The notes below the pieces were generated by a model. It worked only from the letters and a program-made list of their open reading frames with translations, ran no database searches and had not been told where the DNA came from. Shown here piece after piece: positions 1 through 9,561 of a stretch of 64,000 nt of DNA; positions within the stretch are counted from its first letter, which is position 1, and each line of letters starts with the position of its first letter. The DNA is from Ignavibacteriaceae bacterium (GTDB taxonomy: Bacteria > Bacteroidota > Ignavibacteria > Ignavibacteriales > Ignavibacteriaceae): the NCBI GenBank assembly GCA_023229425.1, contig JALNZG010000003.1, positions 124,001-188,000 of the forward strand. The letters are read 5' to 3'. A program made the position numbers and the translations under genes.

Positions 1-119
1 TAAATAGAAACAAATAATTTAAAACTGCGAAACAATAGATTCCTAATGGAACAAATTATTTTCTTGTAACAGAATTACAAATTTTTTAAATGAATGTCAA
101 GTTTTTTTTTCCGTTCAGA

Positions 120-1703
120 CTAAATTTTTACCGTATAAGCGTTGTTTATGCCTTCAATAGAAGAAATTTTTTGTAAAACTTCTTTATCAATTACCGAATC
201 TACATTTACAACAGTAATAGCTTCTTTGCCAATTCCGAATCTTCCCAACGATAATCCGGCAATGTTAATTTTATTTTCAGCTAAAATCTTTCCAACTTGT
301 GCTAACATTCCCGGCTTATCAATATTGGTGTAAAAGAGCATAACTCCTTCGGGTTTAAGTTCAAGATGAAATTTATCAACATCAACAATGCGTATTTCAT
401 TATTACCGAAAACGGTTCCCGCTAAATATTTTTTTTCTGAGGTTGAAGAACATTCAACTGCAAGCAAGTTTGTATAATCTGAATTTGCTCCAGCATAAAC
501 TTCATCAATAATAATTCCCAATTCCTGCGCAAGGAACGGAGCGTTAATTAAATTTATCGGGTCGGAAGAAAGTTTAGCGAGAAAACCCTTGGTAACAGCG
601 GATGAAATCAACTTGTGCGACTCACTTAACAACGCGCCGTAGAAAGTAATTTTGATTTTCTTCAATTTGCTTTGTAAAATTTGCGCATGCAGCGAACCGA
701 TATTTTCCGCTAATCGAACGTAAGGAGCTAAGTCAGGATTCCCGAACGATTCGAGAGCGGCAGCGTTAACAGCACCGCGCAGAACTTTGTTTGTAAAATA
801 TTCTACAATTTGTTCGGCAATTTGAATAGCAACTTTTTCCTGAGCTTCGCCGGTTGATGCGCCAAGATGCGGTGTGGTTACAACCTTAGGATGTTGAATT
901 AAAGGATGATTATAATCAGGTGGTTCGGTAACATACACATCAAATGCGGCTGCCGAAACTTTTCCGGAGTTTAATGCTTCAACTAAATCATCTTCATTTA
1001 TAATTCCTCCTCGAGCGCAGTTTACTACTTTCACTCCGTCTTTACATTTCGCAAGGGTTTCTTTACAGATTAGATTTTGTGTTTTTTCATCAAGCGGAAC
1101 GTGAACAGTGATAATATCCGATAAAGAAAAGAGTGTTTCAAGATCAACTAATTTCACGCCGATCTTTGCGGCTGTTTCTTCAGCAAGAATTGGATCATAA
1201 CCAATAGCGGTCATTCCGAAAGCCTTCATCCGTACAGCAACTTCGCGCCCTATCTTTCCTAAACCAATAACACCTAAAGTTTTTCCGTAAACTTCTGAAC
1301 CTTGAAATTTTTTTCTTTCCCACTTTCCTGCTTTTAGTGAAGCGGTCGCTTGAGGAATATTTCTGCACATTGAAAGCATTAAAGAGATCGCGTGTTCGGC
1401 GGTTGAAATGGTATTGCCGCCTGGGGTGTTCATTACGATAACGCCTTTACGTGTTGCAGCTTCGGAATCAATATTATCAACTCCGGTTCCCGCTCTACCG
1501 ATCACTTCCATGTTATCCATCAGCTCAATTATATCTGCGGTTACTTTAGTGTCGCTTCTTACAATTAGTCCCTGGTAATCTTTTATTATTTTTTTTATTT
1601 CTTCTTTTGGCATTCCGGGTTGATAGGTAACATCAAAGCCTGCAGCGGTTAAAACGGCAACGCTTTTTTTATCAACGGAATCAGTGATAAGTATTTTTTT
1701 CAT
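120..1703 (-). CDS. serA: D-3-phosphoglycerate dehydrogenase
   Basis: A 527-residue protein catalysing the first step of serine synthesis, the NAD-dependent oxidation of 3-phosphoglycerate in the cytoplasm. The Rossmann motif VIGLGKIG is near residue 145, the conserved NCARGG stretch follows, and the catalytic histidine is in TPHLGAST near 280. After the catalytic part comes an intervening (ASB-like) domain at about 320-450 and a C-terminal ACT domain (IDKPGMLAQVGKILAE), so this is the long SerA type; the ACT domain usually senses serine. It is the last gene of a minus-strand run (SDR, trxA, serA) with gaps of 15 and 27 nt, suggesting co-transcription. The 119 nt downstream show no gene. Confidence 0.96.
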   Translation of the reverse strand: MKKILITDSVDKKSVAVLTAAGFDVTYQPGMPKEEIKKIIKDYQGLIVRSDTKVTADIIELMDNMEVIGRAGTGVDNIDSEAATRKGVIVMNTPGGNTISTAEHAISLMLSMCRNIPQATASLKAGKWERKKFQGSEVYGKTLGVIGLGKIGREVAVRMKAFGMTAIGYDPILAEETAAKIGVKLVDLETLFSLSDIITVHVPLDEKTQNLICKETLAKCKDGVKVVNCARGGIINEDDLVEALNSGKVSAAAFDVYVTEPPDYNHPLIQHPKVVTTPHLGASTGEAQEKVAIQIAEQIVEYFTNKVLRGAVNAAALESFGNPDLAPYVRLAENIGSLHAQILQSKLKKIKITFYGALLSESHKLISSAVTKGFLAKLSSDPINLINAPFLAQELGIIIDEVYAGANSDYTNLLAVECSSTSEKKYLAGTVFGNNEIRIVDVDKFHLELKPEGVMLFYTNIDKPGMLAQVGKILAENKINIAGLSLGRFGIGKEAITVVNVDSVIDKEVLQKISSIEGINNAYTVKI

Positions 1704-1730
1704 TCTATCTAATATCTATGTTAAAATGAA

Positions 1731-2051
1731 TTAAAGATTTGCATTAAGTTTTTGTACGAATTGCGCTTTGGGAACAGCTCCGATAATTGTCTCAACAACT
1801 TTTCCGCCTTTGAAAATTAAAAGTGTCGGAATGCTTCTTATTCCAAACTGAGTTGCGGTTTGGGGATTGTTATCAACATCCATCTTTCCGATTTTATATT
1901 TCCCGTCATATTCCGTAGCGAGTTCTTCCACAATTGGAGCTATCATTCTGCATGGACCACACCATGTTGCCCAAAAATCCACCAGCACCGGTTTATCCGA
2001 TTGAAGAACTTCTGTTGTAAAATTGTCATCTGTAATTTCTAATGGTTTCAT
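1731..2051 (-). CDS. trxA: Thioredoxin
   Basis: A 106-residue thioredoxin of normal length with the active site WCGPC near residue 31 and the conserved cis-proline segment RSIPTLLIFKGG. There is no signal peptide, so it acts as a cytoplasmic dithiol reductant. It lies 15 nt downstream of the SDR gene and 27 nt upstream of serA on the same strand. No thioredoxin reductase is visible nearby. Confidence 0.97.
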   Translation of the reverse strand: MKPLEITDDNFTTEVLQSDKPVLVDFWATWCGPCRMIAPIVEELATEYDGKYKIGKMDVDNNPQTATQFGIRSIPTLLIFKGGKVVETIIGAVPKAQFVQKLNANL

Positions 2052-2066
2052 ACTTTTCCTTTTATT

Positions 2067-2918
2067 TTAATTTGAATAATTTTTTAGTGAATCATTTTCC
2101 GGTTCACCTTGTCCTACAAAACTTACAATATCTTCACCGCCATCTGCATTGATAATTCCTCCGGAAATCCATTCACCGCCATCCTGACAAAACAGGGCGA
2201 TAATTTTAGCTACTTGATCAGGAGTGGTTAATTTTCCACGGGGATTTTTTCGTCTCGCAACTTCAATCATTGGAACGTTACCGGGAATTTTTCTCAATGC
2301 CGGTGTATCGGTTACGCCTGCCATGATAGCGTTTACCGCTACTTCCATTGGTCCAAGTTCAACAGCGAGCTGGCGGCAGTGCGATTCTAATGCCGCTTTT
2401 GCTGCAGAGACCGCACCGTAATATGGAATCGCCGAGTGTCCACCTGAACTTGTCATCGCAAAAATTCTAGCTTTCTTAATGAGTAAACCGCTGCTTACTA
2501 AATCTTGCACCCAATAAACTAATGAATTCGCCATAACATCTAAAGTCATTTCTATTTGAGCTTTGGTAATTTGCTGTTCGCCTTCTTTAGGAACAAATGG
2601 TTTTAATGTACCAAAAGCCAGTGAGTGCATAACAACTTTTACCTGTGGTTTCCCGCCGGTTCGTTTTAATAGATCTTCAATGATTTCTTTACGTTTTTCT
2701 TCATCGGCAGCGTTAACATTATAAAATACTTGCTCAACATTGTATGATTTTAACTGACCAATAATTCGTTCAATATTCGGCATGGTTGCTTGTCTATCTA
2801 GATGAACCCCGATAATATTGTATCCATCTTTTGCTAATTGCAATGCGGCAGCTTCACCAAATCCGGACGATGCTCCTAAAATTACAGCCCAATAGCGTTC
2901 GTTATTCAATTTATTCAT
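2067..2918 (-). CDS. Enoyl-ACP reductase-like short-chain dehydrogenase (FabI/FabL type)
   Basis: A 283-residue short-chain dehydrogenase with the nucleotide-binding motif GASSGFG near residue 15. The catalytic tyrosine and lysine are spaced Y-x6-K (YGAVSAAK, near 170) rather than the classical Y-x3-K. That spacing, the VMHSLAFG segment (compare VHSIAFA in FabI) and the C-terminal GGIINADGG are typical of FabI/FabL enoyl-ACP reductases, which complete the fatty-acid elongation cycle. The substrate is inferred from motifs only; another divergent SDR activity is possible. It is first in a run with trxA and serA. Confidence 0.75.
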   Translation of the reverse strand: MNKLNNERYWAVILGASSGFGEAAALQLAKDGYNIIGVHLDRQATMPNIERIIGQLKSYNVEQVFYNVNAADEEKRKEIIEDLLKRTGGKPQVKVVMHSLAFGTLKPFVPKEGEQQITKAQIEMTLDVMANSLVYWVQDLVSSGLLIKKARIFAMTSSGGHSAIPYYGAVSAAKAALESHCRQLAVELGPMEVAVNAIMAGVTDTPALRKIPGNVPMIEVARRKNPRGKLTTPDQVAKIIALFCQDGGEWISGGIINADGGEDIVSFVGQGEPENDSLKNYSN

Positions 2919-3005
2919 TTAGCTCTCTTTTAAGTTTGTGTTTGGTCTATCTTACGATTCAAATATAAGAAAAAATAAAAAATAGATAGCAACATAGAAC
3001 CTTCT

Positions 3006-6000
3006 TTATTTCGCCTGCCTTGCCGTCAGGCAGGGAAGAAAATACAAAGATTCTTCCCCGAAAAGTTTATGAATTTCCTTAATAAACTTTTCGGTTATTT
3101 TTATTTGAGAAGATAGTCTGAACAATTTAATCCCAAACGCCATTGAATTGATCTCCAACAACACTTGAACTTTCCCCAAATGTTTTTGTAAAATATCTTT
3201 TAGTTCTTCTAATTTGGCTTCGGTATTTCCGTTTTCTTCAACAACAATTTTTACGTGTTTGGTTAATAGTTCGCGTGTTTGTTCTATAGGAATAACTTCT
3301 TCGATATGAAGTTTGATAGCGTCCCCGCTGCTTTCCGGTCTTCCTATTAAAAGCACAGCAGCTTCTGGTTTAAGAAACTTTCCATACTTTTCATAAGTTG
3401 AAGAGAACATTAAACATTCACACGAGCCTGTAAAATCATCAAGAGTGAAAAACGCCATGGTGCCGCCGCGCTTATCAATTTTTGTTGTAAGCTCAGTGAT
3501 TACTCCGCACGCTTTTATGTTATTGCTTTTTCCGATTTCTCCTGACTTGCCGTCAGGTGAGTCGGTTTCACCTAATCTAATAGTAGCAAACGAATAATAT
3601 TCAACTTCATATTTTCTTAACGGATGACCGGTAACATAAAATCCTATCACTTCCCTTTCGCGTGCAAGTTTTTCGTTTTCGCTCCAATCCTCAACATTCG
3701 GAAGTTCCGGTTCCGGAATGTTGTGGTCGTCTTCATCGCTGCTGAAAAGACTATTGAAACTTTTTGTTTTTAACGATGCCGCTTTTGATGTATAGGCAAG
3801 AGTTGATTCAACGGCGGCAAAAAGCTGCGCCCGGTTTTTATTCAGAGAGTCAAAAGCCCCGACAAGAATTAATCCTTCCAATACTCTTTTATTTACGATA
3901 CGCGAATCGTTGACCATGCAGAAATCGAAAAGCGATTTAAAATTTCTTCCGAGATTTTCTTTTGATTTTATAATTGATTCAACCGCATGCACGCCGACAT
4001 TTTTGATGGCGGAAAATCCGAAGCGGATCTTTCCTTTTTCTACATCAAAGAATTTTGATGGTTTATTAATGTTCGGTGGAAGCACATCAATTTTTAATTT
4101 CCGGCAATCTTCCAAAAAGTTGGTTACTTTATTTTTGTCGCCAAATTCGTTCGTTAAGTTTGCCGCAAGAAATTCCGGTGTGTAATGAACTTTTAAGTAC
4201 GCCGTTTGATAGGCAACTACCGAATACGCCACAGCATGGCTTTTATTAAATCCGTAATTGGCAAACTTGTCAATGTCGTCAAAAATTTCATTGGCAATTT
4301 TTTCGCTTATGCTATTTTTCTTTGCCCCTTCAACAAAAACAACTTTCTGTTGTTTCATGCCGGCTAAATCTTTCTTGCCCATTGCACGGCGGAGAATATC
4401 CGCTTGCGCAAGACTCATTCCCGCGACTTTATTTGCAAGCTGAATAACTTGTTCCTGGTAAACAATAATTCCGTTTGTTTCTTTTAAAATTGATTCGAGG
4501 ATAGGATGTTTGTACTCTATTTTTTTTCTGCCGTATTTTCTATCAATGAAGTCATCAATAAATTCCATGGGACCAGGACGGTAAAGCGCATTCATCGCAG
4601 CTAAATCTAAAATGGATTGCGGTTTCAACTTTTTCAGATACTCACGCATCGGGGCAGATTCAAATTGAAATACGCCGGTCGTCTGTCCCCTCGAAAAAAG
4701 CTGATAAACTTTTTCATCATCAAGCGGAATAGTATCTATATCAATTTCGATGTCGTGATTTTTTTTGATCAGCTTGAGCGTATCTTTTATTATTGTAAGC
4801 GTCCGCAGCCCAAGAAAATCCATTTTGAGCAGACCGTTATCTTCAAGCTCTTTCATGTTGAATTGCGTTACCAATTCCTCTTGCGCATTGTACGATGAAA
4901 GTGGAACAAAATCACTTACTGCGCCGGGTGCAATAACAACTCCCGACGCATGCTTGGAAGCATTGCGGTTCATTCCTTCCAAAACTTTTGCATACTTCAC
5001 TAAATTTTGAATCGTTTCTTCCTTCGATTCTTTCACCCATTTTAATTCCGGCACTTCATTCAAAGATTGTTCAATCGTATAAACTTTTCCAAATTTACTT
5101 GGAATGAGTTTGGTAATACCATTAATGGTGGCGATGGGAATGCCAAGCACCCGTGCAACATCTTTTAAAACGGCTTTAGACGAAAGACGGTTGAACGTAA
5201 TAATTTGACTGACGCATTCCGCTCCGTATTGTTTTTTTACATAGTCTATAACGTCGCCGCGCTGATCATCCGCAAGGTCAACGTCAATATCGGGCATTGA
5301 ATTCCGTTCGGGATTTAAGAACCGTTCAAACAACAAATCGTATTTCAACGGATCAATGTTGGTAATGCCGAGCGCGTAAGCTATCAAACTTCCGGCGGCG
5401 CTTCCTCTTCCCGGACCAACAGGAATATTTTCTCTTTTTGCCGCATTAATAAAATCTTGCACAACCAAAAAGTATCCTGGAAACCCCATTGATTTAATAA
5501 CCGACAATTCAAAGTCAAAGCGATCTTTAATTTCTGGTGTGATCTCTTTAAAACGATTGTGCAATCCTTCTAGCGCAAGGATATCCAGATACTCATCTAA
5601 ATTTTTTGCGGGTGAATATTTGGGTATCGGAAAGACCGGGAAATGCTGTTGATCATAGTCGAAAATAAGATTTGTCTTTTCTTCTATCTCAAGTGTGCTT
5701 TCAATTGCCTGCGGAAGGTGTTTGAAAAGATTTTTCATTTCTTCCTGAGATTTGAAATATATTTGATCAGTTCCATAGCGAAGATTTTTATAATCCGCCG
5801 TACCGGATTTATCCGAAAGCATTAACAGAATATTATGCGCGATTGCATCTTCTTTATTAATATAATGACAGTCGTTAGTTGCAACTAATTTAATTGATAA
5901 TTCTTTTGCGAGTTTCGGCATCTGCTCCAACACGATAAGTTCTTTATCAATATTATGATCTTGAACTTCCAGATAAAAATCATCGCCGAACAACTCTTTA

Positions 6001-6506
6001 AATTTTATGGCAACTTCTTTCGCTTTTTTGTAATCATTATTTGCAAGTGAAGAAGCAACAACTCCACCAACACAAGCGGAAGTACAGATCAACCCTTCAT
6101 GATATTTCTCTAACAACTCCATATCAACTCGCGGACGGTAATAAAATCCTTCCGAAAAACCGAGAGAAGAAAGTTTTACTAAATTTTTATAACCCGTCAT
6201 ATTTTTTGCGAGAAGAATAAGATGGTTATACGGTTTTTTCTTCTTGCCGGTTGATTCATCAATCTGCTTTCTCTCAAACCGCGAACTATCAACTACAACG
6301 TAGGCTTCCATTCCGATAATCGGTTTGATTCCGGCTTTTTTCGCTTTGCGGTAAAATTCCGGAATGCCATACAATACACCATGATCGGTTAAAGCTACTG
6401 CGTGCATACCGAATTTCTTCGCTGCGTTTAGTAGACTGTCAACCGTACAAGCTCCGTCTTGCAAGCTGTAGTGCGTGTGATTATGTAAATGGATGAAATC
6501 AGACAT
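3006..6506 (-). CDS. dnaE: DNA polymerase III alpha subunit
   Basis: The 1166-residue replicative polymerase subunit. It has an N-terminal PHP domain (HNHTHYSLQDGA, ALTDHGVLYG), then the C-family polymerase core with the metal-binding triad motif PDIDVDLADD near residue 405, then helix-hairpin-helix and OB-fold regions (NNIKACGVITEL near 995). Length is normal for DnaE1. Two palindromic repeats lie within the gene: one near residue 985 encodes SPDGKSGE just before the OB fold, and one at the 3' end encodes the last nine or so residues and precedes the stop. Both share the 11-mer ttgccgtcagg. The gene stands alone, 87 nt from the SDR gene. Confidence 0.97.
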   Translation of the reverse strand: MSDFIHLHNHTHYSLQDGACTVDSLLNAAKKFGMHAVALTDHGVLYGIPEFYRKAKKAGIKPIIGMEAYVVVDSSRFERKQIDESTGKKKKPYNHLILLAKNMTGYKNLVKLSSLGFSEGFYYRPRVDMELLEKYHEGLICTSACVGGVVASSLANNDYKKAKEVAIKFKELFGDDFYLEVQDHNIDKELIVLEQMPKLAKELSIKLVATNDCHYINKEDAIAHNILLMLSDKSGTADYKNLRYGTDQIYFKSQEEMKNLFKHLPQAIESTLEIEEKTNLIFDYDQQHFPVFPIPKYSPAKNLDEYLDILALEGLHNRFKEITPEIKDRFDFELSVIKSMGFPGYFLVVQDFINAAKRENIPVGPGRGSAAGSLIAYALGITNIDPLKYDLLFERFLNPERNSMPDIDVDLADDQRGDVIDYVKKQYGAECVSQIITFNRLSSKAVLKDVARVLGIPIATINGITKLIPSKFGKVYTIEQSLNEVPELKWVKESKEETIQNLVKYAKVLEGMNRNASKHASGVVIAPGAVSDFVPLSSYNAQEELVTQFNMKELEDNGLLKMDFLGLRTLTIIKDTLKLIKKNHDIEIDIDTIPLDDEKVYQLFSRGQTTGVFQFESAPMREYLKKLKPQSILDLAAMNALYRPGPMEFIDDFIDRKYGRKKIEYKHPILESILKETNGIIVYQEQVIQLANKVAGMSLAQADILRRAMGKKDLAGMKQQKVVFVEGAKKNSISEKIANEIFDDIDKFANYGFNKSHAVAYSVVAYQTAYLKVHYTPEFLAANLTNEFGDKNKVTNFLEDCRKLKIDVLPPNINKPSKFFDVEKGKIRFGFSAIKNVGVHAVESIIKSKENLGRNFKSLFDFCMVNDSRIVNKRVLEGLILVGAFDSLNKNRAQLFAAVESTLAYTSKAASLKTKSFNSLFSSDEDDHNIPEPELPNVEDWSENEKLAREREVIGFYVTGHPLRKYEVEYYSFATIRLGETDSPDGKSGEIGKSNNIKACGVITELTTKIDKRGGTMAFFTLDDFTGSCECLMFSSTYEKYGKFLKPEAAVLLIGRPESSGDAIKLHIEEVIPIEQTRELLTKHVKIVVEENGNTEAKLEELKDILQKHLGKVQVLLEINSMAFGIKLFRLSSQIKITEKFIKEIHKLFGEESLYFLPCLTARQAK
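3013..3034. repeat. GC-rich palindrome at the 3' end of dnaE
   Basis: CCTGCC (3014-3019) pairs with GGCAGG (3029-3034) around a 9-nt loop. It encodes the C-terminal tail of DnaE just before its stop at 3006. It shares the exact 11-mer ttgccgtcagg (3020-3030) with the palindrome at 3541-3557. Confidence 0.7.
3541..3557. repeat. GC-rich palindrome inside dnaE
   Basis: CCTGAC, a 5-nt loop ttgcc, then GTCAGG: a perfect 6-bp hairpin within the dnaE coding frame, encoding part of SPDGKSGE between two domains. It has the 11-mer ttgccgtcagg in common with the repeat at 3013-3034. Confidence 0.7.
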
Positions 6507-6652
6507 TCTTTTTTTGTTGAAAGTATAAAAGGGGATTCTTTGGGGAATAAATTATAAAAAAGATTGTTCAAAAAACAGTTGTAATTTTTTTTATTTTTTT
6601 TAACGGTGGGAACTTTTAATCAATTGGCGATAAATTAAACTTGGATATTCAA

Positions 6653-6748
6653 CTAAGAAGGAATAATGAACACCGAACAAGGAATGACGAAATGAGAAGG
6701 ATATTACTTCATCATTCATTATTCCTTGTTCAATATTCGATATTTAAA
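6653..6748. repeat. Intergenic palindromic repeat, family A (GAACAAGGAAT)
   Basis: Imperfect long palindrome between dnaE and the barrel gene. GAACAAGGAAT (6675-6685) is perfectly complementary to ATTCCTTGTTC (6721-6731). The right part (6714-6744) matches 20798-20828 at 29 of 31 positions, so this is a dispersed family. Its right edge almost touches the stop codon of the barrel gene at 6757. Confidence 0.8.
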
Positions 6749-6756
6749 ATTCTTTA

Positions 6757-7644
6757 TCAAAACCTAAACGTTAACCCTATTTTCCATGTGTCAAATGTTA
6801 AAGGAGAAGCGCTTTTGAAAGGCCAATTCATCTTCTCTTTTCTTAATTCATACATTGCAAATGAGACGGCATTCTTCAAAAAGAAATCTACTATCGGCGC
6901 AGCGTAGGGAGATGAACGGAGAATTGATTTAACAAACCGGTCTGTCAATCCGTATCCGCAAAATTCAAGTAACATACTTCCGGCTTGTTTCCAAAAGAGG
7001 TAACGGGGAAAGATTACCGATCTTTCATATCCGCCGTTTATGGAAAACACTGGAACGATACTGATTTCTATTCCTGCTTGAGTTGCGGTTCCAATTCTAA
7101 ATGCTTTGTTATAAAGATTTAAGTTTGTTGAATCCGCAGAAGACATAGTTGCTTCACTATTTTTAAAAGATATGTTTGACCAGACAAATGAATTTGAACT
7201 GTACGGAGTGATAAACATTCTACCGATTTTGTAACTATATCCATAGGTTAATCCTAAACCGAATCTCCACATTTCGGGTGTGAGTTCAATATTACTATTT
7301 GCATTCCCAAAATTCCGTAAAATCCCGCTGACGAAAAACATCTTCTTGTTCAGTTTATAAATATGTGCGTTATATTTTCTTCTGTGCGAATATCCGATTC
7401 CGATTTCAGCGGATGGATTATTTTGAAGCGAGCTTTTCAAAGATTTCCAGGCAAACTTGGGAGCGCCGTAAAAGACCTCTATCATCGGATCTTTTGCAAA
7501 CCCGAAATAATTAAAAAGTCCAAAATCATCATAATCCTTCGAATCAAATTGTTCATCCGTTTCGGTTGAATCTTCTTCTTGTGCAGCAATCGGAATAGAA
7601 AAAACAATTGCAAGGATAACCAGAAAAGCAATCTTCTTTAACAT
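6757..7644 (-). CDS. Predicted outer-membrane beta-barrel protein
   Basis: A 295-residue protein with an N-terminal signal peptide (hydrophobic stretch ending ...FSIPIAAQ), an acidic linker and alternating aromatic/glycine strands to a C-terminal phenylalanine (LTFRF), as in outer-membrane barrels. I do not recognise the family. It is last in the ECF sigma operon, 8 nt after the DUF4097-like gene, so it is probably co-expressed with it. Its role is unknown. Confidence 0.65.
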   Translation of the reverse strand: MLKKIAFLVILAIVFSIPIAAQEEDSTETDEQFDSKDYDDFGLFNYFGFAKDPMIEVFYGAPKFAWKSLKSSLQNNPSAEIGIGYSHRRKYNAHIYKLNKKMFFVSGILRNFGNANSNIELTPEMWRFGLGLTYGYSYKIGRMFITPYSSNSFVWSNISFKNSEATMSSADSTNLNLYNKAFRIGTATQAGIEISIVPVFSINGGYERSVIFPRYLFWKQAGSMLLEFCGYGLTDRFVKSILRSSPYAAPIVDFFLKNAVSFAMYELRKEKMNWPFKSASPLTFDTWKIGLTFRF

Positions 7645-7652
7645 AATTTCTC

Positions 7653-9053
7653 CTAATTAGACTTTTGTGTTAATGTGATATTCGCAGATTTAGTTTCTAT
7701 GTTTATTTTCCCATTACCGGAACCGACTTTCCCGGAAGCTGTAGTAGAACTGCTTGTCTTTTTAATATCAACCGGAAGATTCGATGAGATATTCCCATAT
7801 TCGGCAGATAAATTAACCTCACCGGAATATCCGCCGGGCATTTCTACATTCACGTTTCCATAATCATTTTCAATATCTATTTCCGCCGGAACGGCAATGA
7901 GTTTTAACTCAACTTGACTTGACTGATCTTTTATAAAGATATTTTTTGAAGAGAGTTCGCGGACAAATACTTTTGAATAATTTGACTTAATGTTCAAATT
8001 GCCGGTAATTTTTTCTCCATAAATATCAGCGGATGTTCCATCTATTTTTACATCCCCTTTTATGTTCCGCAATTCCATTGGCGAATAAAGACTCTCAATG
8101 TTTAAATTGCCTGCAATATTTTCAAGAACGAGTTTACCGCTTTGTCCTTTTATAAAAATATCTTTGGCGCTTTTTCCCGTAACCGATTTAATGGCAATAG
8201 TCGCATAAGCTGCATCAACCTTTACGCCGTCAACATCTTTAACGTTGATGGTTCCCCCTTGATTGCGGATATCAACAAAGCCATTAACCTTTTCGATTTG
8301 CATTGTTGAATAAGCCGAGTTAATTGTAAGATCGCCGCCAATATCACTAATAATCTGTTTCCCGGATTTTGAATTAATGGAAGTGTTTTGGGTAATTCCC
8401 TTTAACACAATATCAGAATAATCTCCGTCAATATCGAGTGAACCCGAAAGTCCGTTTATATCAATGTCTGAGTTGATACTTTTTAGGATTAGATTACCTG
8501 CACAATCCGTAATTTTTATTTTCCCGTAATTGTTCTTGATTTTATTTAGAAGATTACAATTCTTTACTTCTATAGTGTTGCCTGTCCCGGAAAGTTCAAC
8601 AGCTCCTCTCATTCCTTCAAGGGATATTGAACTGTATTGGAATCCGGATTTAAAGGAATTATTTCTCGGCACAAATATTTCCCCTTCGAGGTTAGAATTT
8701 TCATAAAAGAACATCCTGAATTTTATTCCAAGGAAGGACGACCATGTGCTTTCGTTGCCCATTTTTTTTGATGAAATAATTAACCGGGAATCGCTTTCAG
8801 AGGAAATAATATCGAACGATTTGATAACGCTCTCTTCATATTCTTCTTTTGATGAAGAAAAGGAAAATTTTACTTTTACATAAACTTCATCTTTATCCCA
8901 CGATTTGATAGTAATATGCGAACCGCCAAAATCTGCAATTTCTATTCTCTGATTCGGTTTAGTTGGAAAATGTTTTTCAACAACTTTAGTCCTTGCCAAA
9001 GAGGAAAAAGTTAAAGCAAAAATCAAGACCAAGTAAAATGAAAAAGTTTTCAT
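7653..9053 (-). CDS. DUF4097-like putative adhesin with beta-helical repeats
   Basis: A 466-residue secreted protein: a signal peptide (FYLVLIFALTFSSLA), then repeating short strands such as INGLSGSLDIDGDYSDI and MELRNIKGDVKIDGTS that run nearly to the C-terminus. This pattern is characteristic of the DUF4097/DUF2807 (head-GIN) putative adhesins, often found beside ECF sigma and anti-sigma genes. Its start overlaps the stop of the upstream anti-sigma-like gene by 4 nt (ATGA), so translation is probably coupled. Function is inferred only at fold level; a stress-sensing or surface role is plausible. Confidence 0.75.
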   Translation of the reverse strand: MKTFSFYLVLIFALTFSSLARTKVVEKHFPTKPNQRIEIADFGGSHITIKSWDKDEVYVKVKFSFSSSKEEYEESVIKSFDIISSESDSRLIISSKKMGNESTWSSFLGIKFRMFFYENSNLEGEIFVPRNNSFKSGFQYSSISLEGMRGAVELSGTGNTIEVKNCNLLNKIKNNYGKIKITDCAGNLILKSINSDIDINGLSGSLDIDGDYSDIVLKGITQNTSINSKSGKQIISDIGGDLTINSAYSTMQIEKVNGFVDIRNQGGTINVKDVDGVKVDAAYATIAIKSVTGKSAKDIFIKGQSGKLVLENIAGNLNIESLYSPMELRNIKGDVKIDGTSADIYGEKITGNLNIKSNYSKVFVRELSSKNIFIKDQSSQVELKLIAVPAEIDIENDYGNVNVEMPGGYSGEVNLSAEYGNISSNLPVDIKKTSSSTTASGKVGSGNGKINIETKSANITLTQKSN

Positions 9054-9559
9054 ATATCGATTTCTCCTTTATCAATAATTTCCTGAAGCACTTTCAATTT
9101 AGCCGCATAAAGTTGACGCAAATGCATTTGTTTCAATGGACTTAAATCCGTTGTTCCGGTTTCACTTTTTATTAGTGAAATATTTTCATCGAGATATTTT
9201 AACTGTTCTTCTTTCAAATTCACAAAGGCTTTAACGTTTTCGGACTTCTGCGAAGTTAGTTCAAACGAAGGAATTACTTTTTGAAATTCTCGAATAGCAG
9301 ACTGGTAAGCGTTGTCCAACTTTACTTCTTCCGGTTTCATATTGTAGAGTAGATTTTTTGCGGTGGTAAAAACTCCGATAGAAGCAAAAATAAAAACGAA
9401 GGAAGCAGCTATACCATAATAGAAACTGCGCATATCACTTATATGAAAAAATGCTTTTTTGCGCGGATTAATGTTCCGGTTAATTCCATTCCAGATTTCT
9501 TTATGTTGTTTCTTTGTAGGACTATCATCATCCGAATAAAATTTAGATTTATCTATCAT
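9050..9559 (-). CDS. Single-pass membrane protein, probable anti-sigma factor
   Basis: A 169-residue protein with a cytoplasmic N-terminal part, one transmembrane segment near residues 48-70 (IAASFVFIFASIGVF) and a helical extracytoplasmic part. The order sigma factor, this gene, then an envelope protein, with a 2-nt gap to the sigma gene and a 4-nt overlap with the next gene, is the usual arrangement for an ECF anti-sigma factor. I see no zinc-binding HxxxCxxC motif, so the assignment rests on context and topology. Confidence 0.6.
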   Translation of the reverse strand: MIDKSKFYSDDDSPTKKQHKEIWNGINRNINPRKKAFFHISDMRSFYYGIAASFVFIFASIGVFTTAKNLLYNMKPEEVKLDNAYQSAIREFQKVIPSFELTSQKSENVKAFVNLKEEQLKYLDENISLIKSETGTTDLSPLKQMHLRQLYAAKLKVLQEIIDKGEIDI

Positions 9560-9561
9560 AA

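Noticed and set aside
1..119. Possible gene or RNA at the left edge
   Set aside because: AT-rich with no ORF, hairpin or conserved RNA motif that I can identify.
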